DNA of 64,000 nucleotides, taken from Pochonia chlamydosporia 170 (taxonomy: Eukaryota; Ascomycota; Sordariomycetes; Hypocreales; Clavicipitaceae). This document shows positions 62,185-64,000 of this stretch, piece by piece. A model generated the notes under the pieces. That model made no database searches. It was given only the letters and a program-made list of their open reading frames with translations, and was not told where the DNA came from. How positions within the stretch are numbered: the stretch's first letter is position 1; each line of letters opens with the position of its first letter. The position numbers and the translations under genes are program-made. Location: the NCBI RefSeq assembly GCF_001653235.2, contig NC_035793.1:4216001-4280000 (forward strand), given 5' to 3'.

Positions 62185-62671
62185 AGTACCCCATGGGTTG
62201 AGAAGTTGCTTCAGGCGGACATGTATACGCATTCACAATGTCAAATACTTTGGAGATATAGTCTGTTCCTAGATACCAAATAAAAAACGCGCCACACGAA
62301 ACAAAGCTACGATGATTCATTTCGATGAAGGACCTCAATCTTTTCTCCCAAAGTTGTGGTTCTTGTGGTGTGTGCCTAGCGTAAAGTGAGCAGCGCACAA
62401 CCGGCCAGCGCGAGCGCAAAGAACTTCCAGTCATGCTGTGCATGTATCATTGGGTACTGAGTTTACACCTTCTGATGCGTACATGTGGCTGCATACTTAA
62501 AGTGTCACCACGGAGCAATAAAGAGCATTATTCCGAGCAACAACGGCCGATTCAGGTCATGATGAACGCAAATTTGAAGTGCCTTACGTTAACGTCGCGA
62601 TCATAGCAAAAGCCGGTATTATTCAGATGACGGGGTGCCATGAAGCAATGTATCTGCCTTGTAGTAACTTC
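62185..62671. other. convergent 3' spacer
   Basis: Between the reductase (+) and the ABC transporter (-) stop codons. No gene is seen. Confidence 0.4.
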
Positions 62672-64000
62672 TCACTGCTTGAATCTAAGCGCAGCCCAAG
62701 ATGCAACGCGGTAACCGAGTATAATCGCAATCACAATCACAATATTCCGACCTTCAACTCCCGTTTCGATTCCAAACTCATGCAACACCTGCCCACCGTC
62801 AATTTGACACTGATCGGTAGACATGGGGGTATACCTGCATGCACAGTTGCTGCCACAATCATATGTCTGGTGGTCAAATTGCGTGACCATCATGCCCTGG
62901 AATATGTACGCCTGAAAGTTCCAATAATACAGCCCGTACTTGTAAAACGCATTCAGCCTACCGGGAGGAACCAGCGTTCCCGCAGTCCCAAACATCAAAA
63001 CATTGATGAGCGCGGCTGATACCAATGACCCAACGAAATTTGGGACAATGGTTACCGCTAGAACGACAACGGCTTCAGCAGCTAGCAAGTCAAAAAACAG
63101 CCACATCACCCATGTGAAGAATGCCGTTGCCGAGGGTTGGCAGTTGGAAAGCCAGTAGAAGACTACTGAAAACATCGTCGAGAAGAGAAAGAGGTGCGGT
63201 ATGCCAACGAGAAAGTTCGATAAGTGAAATGCCGTGGCACCATATAATCCGTTCCGATGCTCCTGGAGGTACTGCCGATAATCCTCAATAAAGGCAGGGA
63301 CGTACGTCACCGCCATGAACGCCATGAATCCACAGCTCACAATCAGTGCATTAACCAGCAGTTGAATGGAGTCTTGACTGCGATCAAGCCGTAGCCAGAT
63401 GGTGCCCATTAATAACCCCAAACCGGTATACATAAGGAGGCGGAGATTGTACGCCATAGCATCCCGGTATGCTTTGAGGAAGTTGCGGTGAATTAGTGTG
63501 ACAACGTGGCTGGCTAAGCTGGGCCGGCTTGCTGATTCAACAATTACATCACCTGTTGCTCTTTCACAAGTCAAGATACTCTCGAGTATTCTTTGGCGGC
63601 ATGACGAAAGCCTCCAGAGAGATTGTAACTTCGTAATGCTTTGGGATGATCTTGGTGGTGCGTCAGAAAAGTCGATATTAAGTAACTCGAGTATGAACTC
63701 GGCGGGATTGGCTCTTTGAGGGATTGTGACCCCTACATTCTGATAATACTCAACTACCTCTGCTGTTGGGCCAAAGTAATGCGTCTTGCCCCGAGACAGA
63801 AGGAGTAGTTTGTCGAACAGGTCAAACGTAGAAGTAGAGGGTTGATGAATAGAGCAGATGATAATGAGATTGTTCAGCTTCGCAATCTTACGCAGGTAGC
63901 TAATAACATAAAAGCTAGCAACGGAATCCAGTCCGCTTGTCGGTTCATCAAGAAAGAGGACCTTCGGACCTGTGACAAGTCGTCTGGCAACTGCCAGGCG
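62672..64000 (-). CDS. ABCG (WHITE-type) half-transporter, N-terminus outside window
   Basis: Continuous frame from the window end to the stop at 62672; about 443 residues are visible. It enters inside the nucleotide-binding domain just after the ABC signature: RLAVARRLVTGPKVLFLDEPTSGLDS gives Walker B and the D-loop, and the H-loop is CSIHQPS. FDKLLLLSRGK and the ANPAEFILELLN linker follow. An ABC-2 membrane domain comes next with about six hydrophobic segments, and a Cys-rich extracellular loop (CGSNCACRYTP) precedes the last TM. The single NBD-TMD order and the loop place it among eukaryotic half-size ABCG proteins, which often move lipids or sterols. Substrate unknown; the nearby sterol genes suggest, but do not show, a sterol. 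Confidence 0.88.
   Translation of the reverse strand, partial: RLAVARRLVTGPKVLFLDEPTSGLDSVASFYVISYLRKIAKLNNLIIICSIHQPSTSTFDLFDKLLLLSRGKTHYFGPTAEVVEYYQNVGVTIPQRANPAEFILELLNIDFSDAPPRSSQSITKLQSLWRLSSCRQRILESILTCERATGDVIVESASRPSLASHVVTLIHRNFLKAYRDAMAYNLRLLMYTGLGLLMGTIWLRLDRSQDSIQLLVNALIVSCGFMAFMAVTYVPAFIEDYRQYLQEHRNGLYGATAFHLSNFLVGIPHLFLFSTMFSVVFYWLSNCQPSATAFFTWVMWLFFDLLAAEAVVVLAVTIVPNFVGSLVSAALINVLMFGTAGTLVPPGRLNAFYKYGLYYWNFQAYIFQGMMVTQFDHQTYDCGSNCACRYTPMSTDQCQIDGGQVLHEFGIETGVEGRNIVIVIAIILGYRVASWAALRFKQ

Overview
The window is nuclear DNA of a filamentous ascomycete (Pezizomycotina). Most genes carry short GT-AG introns of about 40-85 nt with CTRAC-like branch sites. Families such as a fungal siderophore transporter, PNP/NACHT-TPR proteins and a proline/glutamine-rich annexin fit this. 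Protein resemblance to Acremonium (Hapsidospora) chrysogenum suggests a hypocrealean relative, but the species cannot be fixed from sequence alone.

The central region (14287-37534) is a cephalosporin-type beta-lactam cluster. In order it holds cefD1 (isopenicillinyl-CoA synthetase-like, +), an MFS exporter (+), cefEF (expandase/hydroxylase, -), cefD2 (isopenicillinyl-CoA epimerase, +), pcbC (isopenicillin N synthase, -) and pcbAB (ACV synthetase, 3753 aa, +). The pathway would be: ACV synthetase joins aminoadipate, Cys and Val; PcbC closes the rings to isopenicillin N; CefD1/CefD2 epimerise the side chain to penicillin N, probably in peroxisomes; CefEF expands and hydroxylates to deacetylcephalosporin C. 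No cefG acetyltransferase and no penDE acyltransferase lie in the window. In A. chrysogenum the early genes and cefEF/cefG are on different chromosomes, so one continuous locus is notable. The three genes of bacterial type (pcbAB, pcbC, cefEF) have no introns, while cefD1, cefD2 and the MFS gene do. Both divergent promoters are rich in the PacC core GCCAAG.

Left flank (1-14286): a siderophore transporter and siderophore-type esterase, then ordinary genes (SPOUT RNA methyltransferase, lipoyl synthase, cytosolic TyrRS), a four-pass membrane protein and a VOC-fold protein.

Right flank (37535-64000): a candidate innate-immunity pair (a nucleoside-phosphorylase protein with a STING-like C-terminal half, next to a NACHT-TPR gene with an in-frame stop), a DAL5-type permease, a large unknown fungal protein, a secreted peptide with a cystine-knot cysteine pattern, an annexin, a degenerate CK2-alpha-like kinase, a diverged tandem duplication of a tiny Cys-rich gene, and an accessory sterol locus (C5-desaturase-like, Delta7-reductase-like) ending in an ABCG transporter cut by the window edge.

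Exon models were worked out by hand from splice sites and reading phase. Identities rest on recognised motifs and family memory, not on searches.
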